From: Hydrogenovibrio sp.
Lineage (GTDB): Bacteria; Pseudomonadota; Gammaproteobacteria; Thiomicrospirales; Thiomicrospiraceae
Assembly (NCBI GenBank): GCA_015484555.1
Contig: WFMZ01000027.1
Coordinates: forward strand, 1 to 64,000
Length of the DNA: 64,000 nucleotides
Direction of reading: 5' to 3'
Shown here: piece by piece, positions 29,063 to 38,202 of the stretch
Layout of the letters: each line of letters begins with the position of its first letter
Numbering within the stretch: the stretch's first letter is position 1
Made by a program: the position numbers and the translations under genes
Notes under the pieces: model-generated
Database searches by the model: none
Seen by the model: only the letters and a program-made list of their open reading frames with translations
What the model was told of the DNA's origin: nothing

Positions 29063-29923
29063 ATGAAGCAAACTGTCTATCTTAATGGTCTATTTTGTCC
29101 GATGGAACAGGCTAGCATCTCGCCACAAGACAGAGGCTTTTTGTTTGGTGATGGCATCTATGAAGTTATTCCTGTTTTCAACCGAAAGCTATTTAAATTT
29201 GATGCCCACTTTGACCGCCTAAACAATGGTTTAGATGCCGTTTCTATTCGTAACCCTCATACGGCAGAAGAGTGGAAATCATTACTAAATCAACTAATTG
29301 AGCGTCACCCTTGGGATAATCAGTTTATTTATTTACAGGTCTCTCGTGGTGTGCAAATGATTCGTGACCACATGCCTGCCGATAATTTAACGCCTACTGT
29401 TTATGCCTACACCAATCCTTTAAAACCTGTTTCAGACAAGATTATTCAACAGGGAATCAAGGTCGTGACCTTAGAAGATATTCGCTGGTTAAGGTGTGAT
29501 GTTAAAGCCATTACCTTATTACCAAATGTAATGATGAAAATTGCCGCTAAAAACCAAGGTGCAGATGATGCTATTTTGGTTGGACGAGATGGTTTAATTT
29601 CAGAAGGCACCGCCAGTAATTTATTTATTGTTAAGCAGGGTGAATTATTTACACCGCCTACTAGCCATAAAATATTACCGGGTATTACGCGCCTAGTGAT
29701 TGAAAACATTGCTCGCCAACATAATATTACCATTCACGACCAAGAACTCTCCCAAAATGATTTAGAGCAAGCTGATGAAATTTGGTTAACCAGCTCAACT
29801 AAAGATGCTTTACCCGTTTGTACGTTAAATGACAAACCCGTTGGATCGGGAAAACCTGGTCCTATTTGGTTGAAAGTAAAAGATTATTTTGAAACAACCA
29901 AGCTTGCCATTATCGATAAATAA
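29063..29923 (+). CDS. dat: D-amino-acid aminotransferase (class IV)
   Basis: PLP enzyme of fold type IV. QDRGFLFGDGIYEVIPVFNRKLF is the typical N-terminus and the catalytic Lys is in LLPNVMMKIAAKNQGADDAI, followed by GLISEGTASNLFIV. The pattern fits D-amino-acid transaminase rather than branched-chain aminotransferase or ADC lyase, and the place after dacA fits D-alanine/D-glutamate metabolism. The ATG at 29063 has AAGGA nine bases upstream; the ORF-track TTG is three codons earlier. 286 aa. Substrate preference is inferred. Confidence 0.85.
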   Translation: MKQTVYLNGLFCPMEQASISPQDRGFLFGDGIYEVIPVFNRKLFKFDAHFDRLNNGLDAVSIRNPHTAEEWKSLLNQLIERHPWDNQFIYLQVSRGVQMIRDHMPADNLTPTVYAYTNPLKPVSDKIIQQGIKVVTLEDIRWLRCDVKAITLLPNVMMKIAAKNQGADDAILVGRDGLISEGTASNLFIVKQGELFTPPTSHKILPGITRLVIENIARQHNITIHDQELSQNDLEQADEIWLTSSTKDALPVCTLNDKPVGSGKPGPIWLKVKDYFETTKLAIIDK

Positions 29924-29980
29924 ATTGGCGCTTACTAAGTTTATACCTTACCTCATAAAATCACACAATAGGCACTCACC

Positions 29981-30265
29981 ATGACACAAGATCTACACAC
30001 TCCTGACAAAGAATCCTTAATAGAATTTCCTTGTGACTACAAATTAAAAGCTATGGGTAAAAATGCAGACACTCTAGTTGACTGTGTCTATGAAATTACC
30101 CAGAAATTTGCGCCTGATGCATCTAAAGATTCTATTGAGCTAACGGAATCAAAAGGGGGCAAGTTCGTCTCAGTCAACATCACCTTTCATGCAACTTGTA
30201 TTGAACAAATTCATGGCATTTATGGCGAGCTAAAAAGCCACCCAGAAGTATTAATGACATTATAG
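29981..30265 (+). CDS. ybeD: YbeD-like DUF493 protein
   Basis: 94 aa, small ACT-like ferredoxin fold of the DUF493 family: [27 protein letters not shown] at the start and [20 protein letters not shown] in the middle. Function unknown; it is conserved between dacA and lipB, as here, and has been thought of as a regulatory domain. Stop lies eight bases before lipB. Confidence 0.9.
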   Translation: MTQDLHTPDKESLIEFPCDYKLKAMGKNADTLVDCVYEITQKFAPDASKDSIELTESKGGKFVSVNITFHATCIEQIHGIYGELKSHPEVLMTL

Positions 30266-30273
30266 TCACCCCC

Positions 30274-30897
30274 ATGCCTGTTCAATATTTAGGGAGCCAA
30301 CCCTACCTAACCACCTGGCAGGCAATGCAAGACTTCACCCAAAACAGAACGGAAGTGACACCCGATGAAATTTGGGTCGTAGAACACCCTGCCGTCTTCA
30401 CTCAAGGGTTGAATGGCAAAGCCGAACATATCCTAACCCAACCCACACATATTCCTATTGTGCAAACCGACCGAGGTGGGCAAATAACCTACCATGGCCC
30501 AGGCCAATTAGTGATGTATGTACTCATTGATCTCAAACGAGCTAAGTTAAGTGTCCGCCACCTGGTACACACCTTAGAAGATGCCCTTATTCAGTTCTTA
30601 GCAAGTTTTAATATTACCGCTATTGCCAGAGCCGATGCGCCAGGTGTTTATGTGAATCAGCAAAAAATAGCCTCCCTAGGCTTAAAGGTCAAAAAACACC
30701 GCAGTTATCATGGTTTGGCATTAAACGTGAATATGGACTTAGCTCCTTTTAAGCTGATTAACCCTTGTGGCTTAGCAGACATGGAAATGACTCAGCTTAG
30801 CGACCAGGTAAAATTAGACCCTCAAAATAACATCGATAGCTTAGGCGAAACCCTTTCCAAATACTTAATGCAACTGCTGCCCACTACCCAGTTTTAA
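30274..30897 (+). CDS. lipB: Octanoyl-ACP:protein N-octanoyltransferase LipB
   Basis: Transfers octanoyl from ACP to lipoyl domains. [21 protein letters not shown], the active-site Lys in [17 protein letters not shown] and the acyl-accepting Cys in [15 protein letters not shown] are present. 207 aa. Operon with ybeD; lipA follows after a gap holding a dispersed repeat and its own probable -10 element. Confidence 0.95.
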   Translation: MPVQYLGSQPYLTTWQAMQDFTQNRTEVTPDEIWVVEHPAVFTQGLNGKAEHILTQPTHIPIVQTDRGGQITYHGPGQLVMYVLIDLKRAKLSVRHLVHTLEDALIQFLASFNITAIARADAPGVYVNQQKIASLGLKVKKHRSYHGLALNVNMDLAPFKLINPCGLADMEMTQLSDQVKLDPQNNIDSLGETLSKYLMQLLPTTQF

Positions 30898-30900
30898 GCG

Positions 30901-30920
30901 ACCCACCCCTGGCGATTTTT
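30901..30920 (-). repeat. Dispersed repeat copy between lipB and lipA
   Basis: ACCCACCCCTGGCGATTTTT, exact core match in the reverse orientation, three bases after the lipB stop and extended by AAGG. Confidence 0.85.
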
Positions 30921-30979
30921 AAGGTTCCACGGCTTATGAAACTGATTCGCTTCTAAAAACTTAAAAAAATTATATCGAG

Positions 30980-30985
30980 TATAAT
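30980..30985 (+). promoter_or_regulatory. Probable -10 element upstream of lipA
   Basis: A perfect TATAAT lies about 40 bases before the lipA ATG. No convincing -35 hexamer is seen at 16-18 bases, so this is only half a promoter. Confidence 0.3.
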
Positions 30986-31023
30986 AATCACCTTATTATT
31001 AAATTAACCTGAAGAAAGTATTC

Positions 31024-32064
31024 ATGTCCAATCGTTCTACAAATTCCCAGTCAGCACCGCTTTATCAAGAAATTTCTTTAGCTTCTATTGATAATCGTTC
31101 GCAAGCGGAAGACAGCTTAAAGGCCAAAAATCAAGCCATGTCAAAAGGAGAGTATAAAACTAAATCTCTTAAACATATGTCTGATCCATCTATCCCTAAA
31201 CTAAAAAAGCCAAAATGGATTAAAGCCAAACTACCTTCTGCCAAGCATATTGGCAGGGTAAAAGAACTAAAAAGTATCTTGCGAGAGCAGGGTTTAAATA
31301 CCGTTTGCGAAGAAGCTTCTTGCCCAAACCTAGGCGAATGCTTTGGTAATGGCACTGCCACTTTTATGATTATGGGACACATTTGTACCCGAAAATGTCC
31401 TTTTTGTGATGTCACTCATGGCCGCCCTAACCCACTAGACAACAACGAACCTACTCAGTTGGCTAAAACCATTCAAGCCATGAAACTAAATTATATTGTC
31501 ATTACCTCGGTAGATAGAGATGACTTACGAGATGGCGGAGCCAATCACTTTTTAGAAAGTGTGAAAGCCATTCGCCAACGAACCCCTGAAGTTCAAATAG
31601 AAAGCTTAGTACCTGACTTTAGAGGACGCTTAACCATTGCTTTAGAAACCTTATCAAAAGAAGCACCCGATGTATTGAACCACAACCTAGAAACCATTCC
31701 CCGCCTATACGAAAAAGCCCGACCAGGCGCAGACTATCAAGGTTCGCTAGACTTATTACAACGCTTCAAGAAAATGAACCCAAACTGCACTACCAAGTCA
31801 GGCTTAATGGTTGGACTAGGTGAAAATATGGCTGAACTATTGGCCGTGATGCAAGACTTACGAGATAACCAAGTAGACATGCTGACCATCGGGCAGTATT
31901 TACAGCCTTCTGAGTACCACTTAGCAGTACAAAAATATTGGACACCCGAAGAGTTCAAAGAAATTGAAATTGCCGGACAGAAAATGGGCTTTAGCCATAT
32001 AGCTTCCGGCCCAATGGTACGTTCTTCATACCATGCCGACTTACAAGCCAAAGGAGAGTTTTAA
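31024..32064 (+). CDS. lipA: Lipoyl synthase LipA
   Basis: Radical SAM enzyme that inserts two sulfurs into octanoyl-lipoyl domains. The auxiliary cluster ligands are in [12 protein letters not shown] (Cx4Cx5C) and the radical SAM cluster in CTRKCPFC (CxxxCxxC); the C-terminal RSSYHA supplies the Ser ligand. 346 aa, with an N-terminal ~60 residue extension rich in Ser/Lys, a little longer than E. coli LipA. Its stop overlaps the hslO start by one base. Confidence 0.96.
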   Translation: MSNRSTNSQSAPLYQEISLASIDNRSQAEDSLKAKNQAMSKGEYKTKSLKHMSDPSIPKLKKPKWIKAKLPSAKHIGRVKELKSILREQGLNTVCEEASCPNLGECFGNGTATFMIMGHICTRKCPFCDVTHGRPNPLDNNEPTQLAKTIQAMKLNYIVITSVDRDDLRDGGANHFLESVKAIRQRTPEVQIESLVPDFRGRLTIALETLSKEAPDVLNHNLETIPRLYEKARPGADYQGSLDLLQRFKKMNPNCTTKSGLMVGLGENMAELLAVMQDLRDNQVDMLTIGQYLQPSEYHLAVQKYWTPEEFKEIEIAGQKMGFSHIASGPMVRSSYHADLQAKGEF

Positions 32065-32930
32065 TGAATACCATTAAACGATTTTTATTTAAAGACCTCA
32101 ATATTCGTGGCCAACACATTCAGCTAAATGAAGCCTGGCAAGAAATGATTGAAGATCGTCATTACCCTGCTCCCCTGCTATCCATGTTAGGGGAAATAAC
32201 TGCCATTACCGCCATGCTAGCCAGTGGCCTAAAGCACGAAGGTAAGGTCACGGTTCAGGTGCAAGGCAAAGGGCCTGTCAATCTATTAGTGGTTGAAGCG
32301 ACCAATGATTTGGATATTCGAGGCGTAGCCAAAACCAATGCAATGATTACCGAACAACATACTGTTGATGATTTATTAGGCGATGGCCAAATACTGGTGA
32401 CCCTTGAAAATAAAATGACACAAACGCACTTCCAGTCTTATGTAGCGCGTGAAGAAAATAGCATTGCCAAGTCCTTTGAAACCTTCTTAACCCAGTCAGA
32501 CCAGCAACCTTCTAAGTTATGGCTTTCTGCCAATGAAACAGGGGTTGGTGGCGTGCTTATTCAAAAACTCCCTGCTTCGCAAGATATTGATACCGATGGC
32601 TGGGAGCGTGTGCATATGCTTTCAAATACGGTCACCGCTGAAGAATTGATTATGCTTGATTCTGAAACCCTCATTCACCGTTTATTCAATGAAGAACTGG
32701 TTGAACTATTTGATGGCCAGCCTATTCAATATCATTGCCCAAAAGATAACAGCCGAGTAGATAACATGTTGCTTTCTTTAGGCAAGGCAGAAGCCCAAAA
32801 AATTATTGATGAACAAGGTGAAATTGTCGTACACAATGAAATGTGTAACTTCCATGCACGTTATAATCAAGATGATATCAATAAATTATTTACAGAAGTT
32901 TCTTCTCCAACCGAGACTAAAGAGCCTTAA
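32064..32930 (+). CDS. hslO: Hsp33 family chaperone with incomplete cysteine switch
   Basis: Hsp33 is normally a redox-activated holdase: four zinc cysteines (CxC and CxxC) release zinc on oxidation. The N-terminal domain is typical (RFLFKDLNIRGQHIQL, GLKHEGKVTVQVQGKGPVNLLV). In the C-terminal part the first pair reads HCPKDN instead of CxC, and the second reads VHNEMCNFHA instead of HCDYCGNH. Only the first and fourth cysteines remain. The DNA was re-read at both sites and supports this. The fold should be intact, but the classical four-Cys zinc switch cannot form. 288 aa, normal. Coupled to lipA by a one-base overlap. Confidence 0.9.
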   Translation: MNTIKRFLFKDLNIRGQHIQLNEAWQEMIEDRHYPAPLLSMLGEITAITAMLASGLKHEGKVTVQVQGKGPVNLLVVEATNDLDIRGVAKTNAMITEQHTVDDLLGDGQILVTLENKMTQTHFQSYVAREENSIAKSFETFLTQSDQQPSKLWLSANETGVGGVLIQKLPASQDIDTDGWERVHMLSNTVTAEELIMLDSETLIHRLFNEELVELFDGQPIQYHCPKDNSRVDNMLLSLGKAEAQKIIDEQGEIVVHNEMCNFHARYNQDDINKLFTEVSSPTETKEP

Positions 32931-32936
32931 ATCGAT

Positions 32937-33482
32937 ATGTCTATCAAGCGATATTTGAAGCTACAAATTCATACGATTGGCCGAAAGGTAAAACGTTCTG
33001 TATTTTTAAACAAATACTTTCCCAAGTTTAAAGACCCTGTTTACTGGTCTGGCGATAGAAAATCTTTTGCTCGTGCTGGCTTTACGGGTGCTGTTTGCAT
33101 GATGCTACCTGTACCATTTCAAATGGTATTAGGGTCTATTTTTGCCTACTATGTTCGGGCAAATATCCCTTTATCTTCTGCCCTTGCTTGGATTACCAAC
33201 CCATTAACCATGGGGCCGATTTGGTATGGTGGCTATCAATTTGGCACCCTTATCCTAAACACCCCCTCAATGGACTCACTGATTGCCAACAATCAAAATA
33301 TTACCATTGCTTCAGCTGAATGGTTTTCAGTGGTATTTCCCCATATATGGAAGCCTTTCTTCTTAGGTAATACCTTGTTAGGTATTCTGATTGGGGTGAT
33401 ATTTTACTTAAGTATTTTACATTATCCCGACTTCGTCAGAATTTTAAAGAAAGGCCTCCATAAAACACCTACAGTAAAGTAA
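32937..33482 (+). CDS. DUF2062 membrane protein
   Basis: 181 aa with two to three hydrophobic segments (ARAGFTGAVCMMLPVPFQMVLGS and LGNTLLGILIGVIFYLSIL). YWSGDRKSFARA, PFQMVLGSIFAYYVRANIP and LAWITNPLTMGPIWY are the DUF2062 hallmark. The N-terminus is basic. Function unknown. It follows hslO by six bases and is probably the last gene of lipA-hslO-DUF2062. Confidence 0.85.
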   Translation: MSIKRYLKLQIHTIGRKVKRSVFLNKYFPKFKDPVYWSGDRKSFARAGFTGAVCMMLPVPFQMVLGSIFAYYVRANIPLSSALAWITNPLTMGPIWYGGYQFGTLILNTPSMDSLIANNQNITIASAEWFSVVFPHIWKPFFLGNTLLGILIGVIFYLSILHYPDFVRILKKGLHKTPTVK

Positions 33483-33532
33483 AGCTTAAATTAAAGACCC
33501 GTAAATTAATGACTATTTTATTTTAGAAAAGT

Positions 33533-33561
33533 TTGTATCAACACCGTATATTCCCTATAAT
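33533..33561 (+). promoter_or_regulatory. Sigma-70 promoter of tRNA-Pro
   Basis: TTGTAT-N17-TATAAT, a perfect -10 ending 11 bases before the tRNA 5' end. This spacing is short, leaving only a few bases of leader. Confidence 0.55.
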
Positions 33562-33572
33562 AGCAGGCTTAT

Positions 33573-33649
33573 CGGGATGTAGCGCAGTTTGGTAGCGCAC
33601 CACACTGGGGGTGTGGTGGTCGCAGGTTCAAATCCTGTCTTCCCGACCA
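33573..33649 (+). tRNA. proL: tRNA-Pro (anticodon GGG), CCA encoded
   Basis: 77 bases starting CGGGATGTAGCGCAGTTTGGTAGCGCACC and ending CTTCCCGACCA. The anticodon stem CCACA/TGTGG encloses loop CTGGGGG with anticodon GGG, reading CCC and CCU. D arm AGCGC...GCGC(T) and T arm GCAGG-TTCAAAT-CCTGT are normal. The acceptor stem CGGGATG/CTTCCCG has one T-T mismatch at its sixth pair. Its 3' end lies four bases from the 3' end of the convergent HD-GYP gene. Confidence 0.93.
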
Positions 33650-33653
33650 AATT

Positions 33654-34913
33654 CTATGCCGTCATGCAGGGTGAATTCACTAGGCATGGCGCTTCTAGCT
33701 TCAATCTATATTCCATAATATCTGGCACAATCTCTAAAAAGGGTTTCGTTAATTCTGGATCGAAATGCTTGCCACTATTTTCTTGAATAAGAGATAGCGC
33801 TTTTTCTAATGGCCAAGCCTCTTTGTAAGGTCTATCAGACATAATTGCATCAAAGACATCACACAAAGCAGCAATACGACCCGCCAGAGGAATATGATTT
33901 CCACTAATGCCTTTTGGGTAGCCAGAACCATCCCATTTCTCATGGTGTGTTAAACAAATTATTCTGGCTAACTTCATGGTAGGATTGTCAGAGCTCCCTA
34001 ACATATGTCCACCCATCGTGGTATGGCGCTTCATTAACTCAAACTCTTCAGAGGATAATTTCCCAGGTTTGAGCAAGATAGCATCTGGAACGCCAATTTT
34101 ACCAATATCATGTAAACTGGCTGCATCCTGAATTAACTTTGCTTCACCTTCTGATTGCCCTATTTTTTTGGCCAATAAGTAACAAGCATGGCTCATGCGT
34201 AAAATATGCTGGCCGGTTTCCTCATCTCGGTATTCCTCTGCCTTACCCAGCACACTAATCAACTCATTTTGAGTCTGCTGAACTTGTTGAGTGTGCTTAT
34301 TATTTTCTGCAAATTTTTGAGAAAAACGGAAAGCGGAGGTAAAAATAAACAGGGCGGGGAGAAAGATAATAATAATCATAAAATTATCCATATTCCTGCC
34401 TTGATCAGTGAGGAACAATGCGGCTAAAACCCCTAAGTATGCCGGTAAATTTAAAATCATATAAGCTCTAAAATCTGCTCCTATTGATAAGAGCGAACTA
34501 CCACTAAAGGTGACTACTAATATAACGGCAAGACCTTCATAATATGAATGTAAAGTTGAAACCTGTGAAACATGGGCAAATCGAATAATTTCAAAAAAAA
34601 TATAACCCCAACTCCCTCCCATTAAAAATAAAATAAACCATAATTTTTTAGTTAACCGGCTGTAATTCAGTGGCTCGCCATTCTTAATTTTAGGCAGATA
34701 CTTATAGATACTTCGAAAATAATAAGCCAACAACACCAACATAACTAGAGACCATAAAATACTCTCCAGAACGCTATAACCTAAGCCTGCTAAAAGGTAA
34801 AGGGAAGCCGCCATCAGAGACAACAAACCCAGTAGAGTCGGTTTAGCTGCTTTCAAAATATAAGCATACTGTTCTGCAAGTAATGTGGGTCGAATAAATA
34901 AATTATTGAACAT
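33654..34913 (-). CDS. HD-GYP domain membrane protein (probable c-di-GMP phosphodiesterase)
   Basis: 419 aa. The N-terminal ~200 residues hold about six membrane segments of a sensor-like module (e.g. [38 protein letters not shown]), then a short coiled coil and the catalytic HD-GYP domain. HD is in [14 protein letters not shown], and the signature [16 protein letters not shown] is complete, so hydrolysis of c-di-GMP is likely. Also present are [20 protein letters not shown] and GKHFDP. Stands alone; its 3' end nearly touches tRNA-Pro. Confidence 0.9.
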   Translation of the reverse strand: MFNNLFIRPTLLAEQYAYILKAAKPTLLGLLSLMAASLYLLAGLGYSVLESILWSLVMLVLLAYYFRSIYKYLPKIKNGEPLNYSRLTKKLWFILFLMGGSWGYIFFEIIRFAHVSQVSTLHSYYEGLAVILVVTFSGSSLLSIGADFRAYMILNLPAYLGVLAALFLTDQGRNMDNFMIIIIFLPALFIFTSAFRFSQKFAENNKHTQQVQQTQNELISVLGKAEEYRDEETGQHILRMSHACYLLAKKIGQSEGEAKLIQDAASLHDIGKIGVPDAILLKPGKLSSEEFELMKRHTTMGGHMLGSSDNPTMKLARIICLTHHEKWDGSGYPKGISGNHIPLAGRIAALCDVFDAIMSDRPYKEAWPLEKALSLIQENSGKHFDPELTKPFLEIVPDIMEYRLKLEAPCLVNSPCMTA

Positions 34914-34949
34914 ATTATGCTCTACCTCTTAAAAGACACCTCATAGCGC

Positions 34950-34981
34950 CTATAAATAAGTTTATTTACTTAATTATAGGC
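34950..34981. promoter_or_regulatory. Inverted repeat in HD-GYP / BFD-like divergent region
   Basis: CCTATAA-N18-TTATAGG, a perfect 7-bp inverted repeat with an AAATAA/TTATTT pair inside, about 37 bases upstream of the HD-GYP start. Could be an operator or a leader hairpin. Confidence 0.35.
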
Positions 34982-35106
34982 TGTCAACCAAAATAATCTT
35001 ATAGCTGTAGTCAAACCATACTTTTAAGCCCTAGCACTTACCTGAAAACGTCATTTAAAAATAGAGTAAACTGCTCTTTTAAGTACCCAAATAAGACCTA
35101 CATATC

Positions 35107-35361
35107 ATGTTAGAAGATGCCCTAAACAAACTGCCTGACATTTTAAAAAAAGACCTGTCAGAAAATTTATGTGCTTGTAATGAAGTGCCTAAAATAAAAG
35201 TTATTCAAGCCATTGCAGAGGGTGCGGATACATTAGAAAAAGTACAAGCCACCACTTACGCTGCAGATGGCGGTGGCTGTTGCCAAAGACAGGTTAAAAG
35301 ATTAATTGAATGTATTTATGGTAAGGAATATAAACAGACATCTGAACAAATATCTAAGTAA
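35107..35361 (+). CDS. BFD-like [2Fe-2S]-type small protein
   Basis: 84 aa. NLCACNEVPKIKVIQAIAEGADTLEKVQATT followed by GGGCCQRQVKRLIECIYG follows the layout of bacterioferritin-associated ferredoxin (BFD-like) domains: CxC, two helices, then a second cysteine pair. In the family the second pair is usually CxxC; here the two cysteines are adjacent (GGCCQR). Whether a cluster is still bound is uncertain. No bacterioferritin or NAD(P)H-dependent partner is nearby. Confidence 0.65.
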   Translation: MLEDALNKLPDILKKDLSENLCACNEVPKIKVIQAIAEGADTLEKVQATTYAADGGGCCQRQVKRLIECIYGKEYKQTSEQISK

Positions 35362-35396
35362 ACACGAGATGAACAACAGAAGTTATTTTGAAGGGT

Positions 35397-35416
35397 AAAA
35401 ATCGCCAGGGGTGGGT
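35397..35416 (+). repeat. Dispersed repeat copy between BFD-like gene and gmhA
   Basis: AAAAATCGCCAGGGGTGGGT, exact consensus, between two convergent genes and in the only room available for terminators. Confidence 0.85.
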
Positions 35417-35447
35417 AGGCCTATTCCAGCAGATTAAAGTAACACGT

Positions 35448-36011
35448 CTAGTTTAGCGCGTAGAAATCATCTAAGCCTTCACAAATCAAATGATTCACAA
35501 AGGTATGTGCCTCTTGAACACGAGCCGTTTCCACCGAGTTAATGTTAACACTAAAATGGCATAGTTCATTTAAGACAGTCGTTTGCTCACCTATCAATGC
35601 CACGGTAACACAATTTTTCTGTTTGGCCATTTCCATCGCAGCAACCACATTTTTACTGCTACCAGAGGTAGACATGCCAATCACCATATCGCCTGCTTGA
35701 GCCAGAGCTTCTATCTGGCGAGCAAAGACACTGGTAAAGTCATAATCATTAGAATGAGCTGTTAATAAAGAAGTGTCTGTATTTAAGGCAACCGAGGGCA
35801 AAGCTTTACGGTTCAACTTATAACGCACCATTAATTCCGCAGACATATGTTGAGCTTCTGCCGCACTGCCACCATTGCCCAACCACAAAACCTTACCGCC
35901 GGCTTCTAAACAGTCAATCATCGCTTGGGTAATATCTAAAACAGTTTGTTCTGCTTTCACCACAGATTCGATTGCTTTTTGATGTTCTTCAAGAGCATAG
36001 GCTAAGTTCAT
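35448..36011 (-). CDS. gmhA: Sedoheptulose 7-phosphate isomerase GmhA
   Basis: First step of ADP-heptose synthesis for the LPS inner core. SIS domain with WLGNGGSAAEAQHMSAELMVRY, GMSTSGSSKNVVAAM and the C-terminal metal-ligand and catalytic segment ETARVQEAHTFVNHLI (QExH). 187 aa. DiaA is a close relative, but the four-base overlap with hldE points to GmhA. Confidence 0.92.
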   Translation of the reverse strand: MNLAYALEEHQKAIESVVKAEQTVLDITQAMIDCLEAGGKVLWLGNGGSAAEAQHMSAELMVRYKLNRKALPSVALNTDTSLLTAHSNDYDFTSVFARQIEALAQAGDMVIGMSTSGSSKNVVAAMEMAKQKNCVTVALIGEQTTVLNELCHFSVNINSVETARVQEAHTFVNHLICEGLDDFYALN

Positions 36012-37426
36012 GCTTGGGTTTCCTGTATTTTTTCAACCAGTTTAGTCGTAGAGTAACCATCCCAAAAGGACAGCACTTTCACTTCACCGCCGTTATCCCA
36101 AACACATTTGGAGCCGGCGATATCTTCAGGCTTGTAATCGCCCCCTTTTACCAAAACATCGGGTGCTAAAGCACAAATTAAGGCTTCAGGCGTTTCCTCA
36201 TTAAATGGCACAACCCAATCCACGCAACTTAAAGCAGACAGTAATTCCATCCTGCTTTCTAAGCCCACGACTGGACGGCTATCGCCTTTTAGTATTTTGA
36301 CAGACTCATCTGAATTGACCGCAACAATTAAACGATCACCTTGTTTGGCGGCTTCATTTAAATAACGAACGTGACCTGAATGTAAAATATCGAAACAACC
36401 ATTGGTAATCACCACTTTTTCACCCTTAGCTTGGGCTAGTTCAACCAAGGTTTTCACTTCTTCAACTTTCATTGAAGAAAAACCTTGATGACGCATATCG
36501 GCTTTTAATTGTTGCTCTAACTCTGCTTTTGAAACCGTTGAGGTACCTACTTTACGCACCACAATACTGGCGGCTTCATTCGCACAGTGCATGGCATTGC
36601 GTAAATTATTACCACTGGCAAATACGGTTGCTAAAGTCGCCATCACCGTATCACCAGCACCTGTGACATCGAAAACTTCTTGCGCCTTAGATTTTAATAA
36701 ATAAGGCTCTTTGTCTTTTTCAATTAACGCCATACCATTTTCACTGCGTGTGACCAACAACGACTGAATATTTAAGTCTGTTATTAAGGTGCGAGCTTTG
36801 GCAATTAAGGAAGCTTCATCTTCACAAACCCCTACAATTTGCTCAAACTCTGATTGATTTGGCTTAATCAAGGTTGCCCCTTGATAACGACTAAAATCTA
36901 GGCCTTTAGGGTCAATAAATATGGGAACATTGTGGCTCCGCGCAGCGGCAATCATCAACTCAACACACTGAAGCGTCCCTTTGGCATAATCTGAAATGAC
37001 CAACACATCATAATCAGCGACTTGCTTGGAAATGGTATCGGCAACTTCTTCGGCGACAGAGTAGGCAATAGGGTTTTCAAAATCCATGCGAATCAATTGT
37101 TGATGATGACTGAGCACACGTAATTTACAAATGGTACCTGACTTGGCTAATACCCAATGTGGGCTAACACCGTCTTTTTCTAACACCTTGGTGAGCTTAT
37201 CGCCAAATTCATCTTCCCCCACCACGCCTACTAAAGTAACTTGTGCTCCGAGCGAAGCTATATTTAAGGCCACGTTTGCCGCACCACCTGCTCGCACTTC
37301 ATCCTTTGCAACCTTTACCACAGGGACAGGTGCTTCAGGAGAAATTCGGTTCGCACTGCCTGACCAATACTGATCTAACATTACATCACCGACCACTAAC
37401 ACTTTTGCATTTGTAAATTCATGCAT
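36008..37426 (-). CDS. hldE: Bifunctional heptose 7-phosphate kinase / heptose 1-phosphate adenylyltransferase HldE
   Basis: Two fused enzymes of ADP-heptose synthesis. The N-terminal ribokinase-like half (~1-320) shows LVVGDVMLDQYW, GGAANVALNIASLG and DVTGAGDTVMATLA. The C-terminal nucleotidyltransferase half starts VVITNGCFDILHSGHVRYL and has KILKGDSRPV. 472 aa, the normal fused length. Overlaps gmhA by four bases. Confidence 0.96.
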   Translation of the reverse strand: MHEFTNAKVLVVGDVMLDQYWSGSANRISPEAPVPVVKVAKDEVRAGGAANVALNIASLGAQVTLVGVVGEDEFGDKLTKVLEKDGVSPHWVLAKSGTICKLRVLSHHQQLIRMDFENPIAYSVAEEVADTISKQVADYDVLVISDYAKGTLQCVELMIAAARSHNVPIFIDPKGLDFSRYQGATLIKPNQSEFEQIVGVCEDEASLIAKARTLITDLNIQSLLVTRSENGMALIEKDKEPYLLKSKAQEVFDVTGAGDTVMATLATVFASGNNLRNAMHCANEAASIVVRKVGTSTVSKAELEQQLKADMRHQGFSSMKVEEVKTLVELAQAKGEKVVITNGCFDILHSGHVRYLNEAAKQGDRLIVAVNSDESVKILKGDSRPVVGLESRMELLSALSCVDWVVPFNEETPEALICALAPDVLVKGGDYKPEDIAGSKCVWDNGGEVKVLSFWDGYSTTKLVEKIQETQA

Positions 37427-37530
37427 ATTTCACACTTCCAACTCTTATATAGTTACTATTTCAACGAGGTTTCGATTAAAATATTTTCTTCAATTCAATT
37501 CAAGCCAATAGTTTACAGGATTTTTGTTTA

Positions 37531-38190
37531 ATGAAACAATGGAAAATACTCTCTTTATTAACTGCTTCACTATTTTTATTACTTAAGCCGCCGCTAATAC
37601 TCGCCGCAGGTACAGATTCTTCTAATTCAACCTTAATGAATGCTACTATTGTGGGTGCTATTGGTTCTTTAGGTTTTGCTTGTTTTTTAGGAAAACCACC
37701 CTGCTCCCTTTCACCAGGCATTAATACAAAAAAATTAACGCTGTCTGCTGATGCGGGCGCTGATAATACCGTTAACCAAGTTCGTTTGGCCTTGGGAGCA
37801 GACTGGAAAGAGACCCTTTGGGAAAATGATCACTTCATTATTGATGGCCGCTGGGAAATTAACACTAACTTTTGGGAATCTTCACAAAGCAACCCCGTTA
37901 ATAAAAATGGTGTTATTTTAGGACTAACCCCTGTTTTTCATTATTCTCCTAAAAACATCTGGGCAAACCCCTATTTTGAATTAGGGGGAGGCCCCCAGTT
38001 AATGTCTAACACCTATCTTGAAAATGAAAACAAATCGACCCAATTTCAGTTTGGCAGCATACTAGGATTTGGCGTGTCAAACAAATACCTAGAAGTAGGG
38101 TATCGTTATTTGCACATTTCTAATGCCAATATTGAGCTACCTAACCCCGGCACCGACTTTCACAACATTCACCTAGGCATTAAATTTTAA
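37531..38190 (+). CDS. pagL: Lipid A 3-O-deacylase PagL family
   Basis: 219 aa. A signal peptide (WKILSLLTASLFLLLKPPLILAA) precedes an outer-membrane beta-barrel with alternating aromatic strands (FIIDGRWEINTNFWES, YFELGGGPQLMS). The C-terminal motif GYRYLHISNANIELPNPGTDFH carries the HxSNA signature; in PagL the His and Ser are catalytic and an acidic residue a little further on completes the triad. It ends in Phe (GIKF), typical for barrels. It removes the 3-O acyl chain of lipid A. Divergent from hldE and upstream of kdsD and waaA, fitting LPS modification. Confidence 0.85.
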   Translation: MKQWKILSLLTASLFLLLKPPLILAAGTDSSNSTLMNATIVGAIGSLGFACFLGKPPCSLSPGINTKKLTLSADAGADNTVNQVRLALGADWKETLWENDHFIIDGRWEINTNFWESSQSNPVNKNGVILGLTPVFHYSPKNIWANPYFELGGGPQLMSNTYLENENKSTQFQFGSILGFGVSNKYLEVGYRYLHISNANIELPNPGTDFHNIHLGIKF

Positions 38191-38202
38191 GGTATCATCA
38201 TT

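Noticed and set aside
33589-33786. 65-aa ORF across tRNA-Pro
   Set aside because: It is only the translation of the tRNA and the antisense of the HD-GYP 3' end; no ribosome site.
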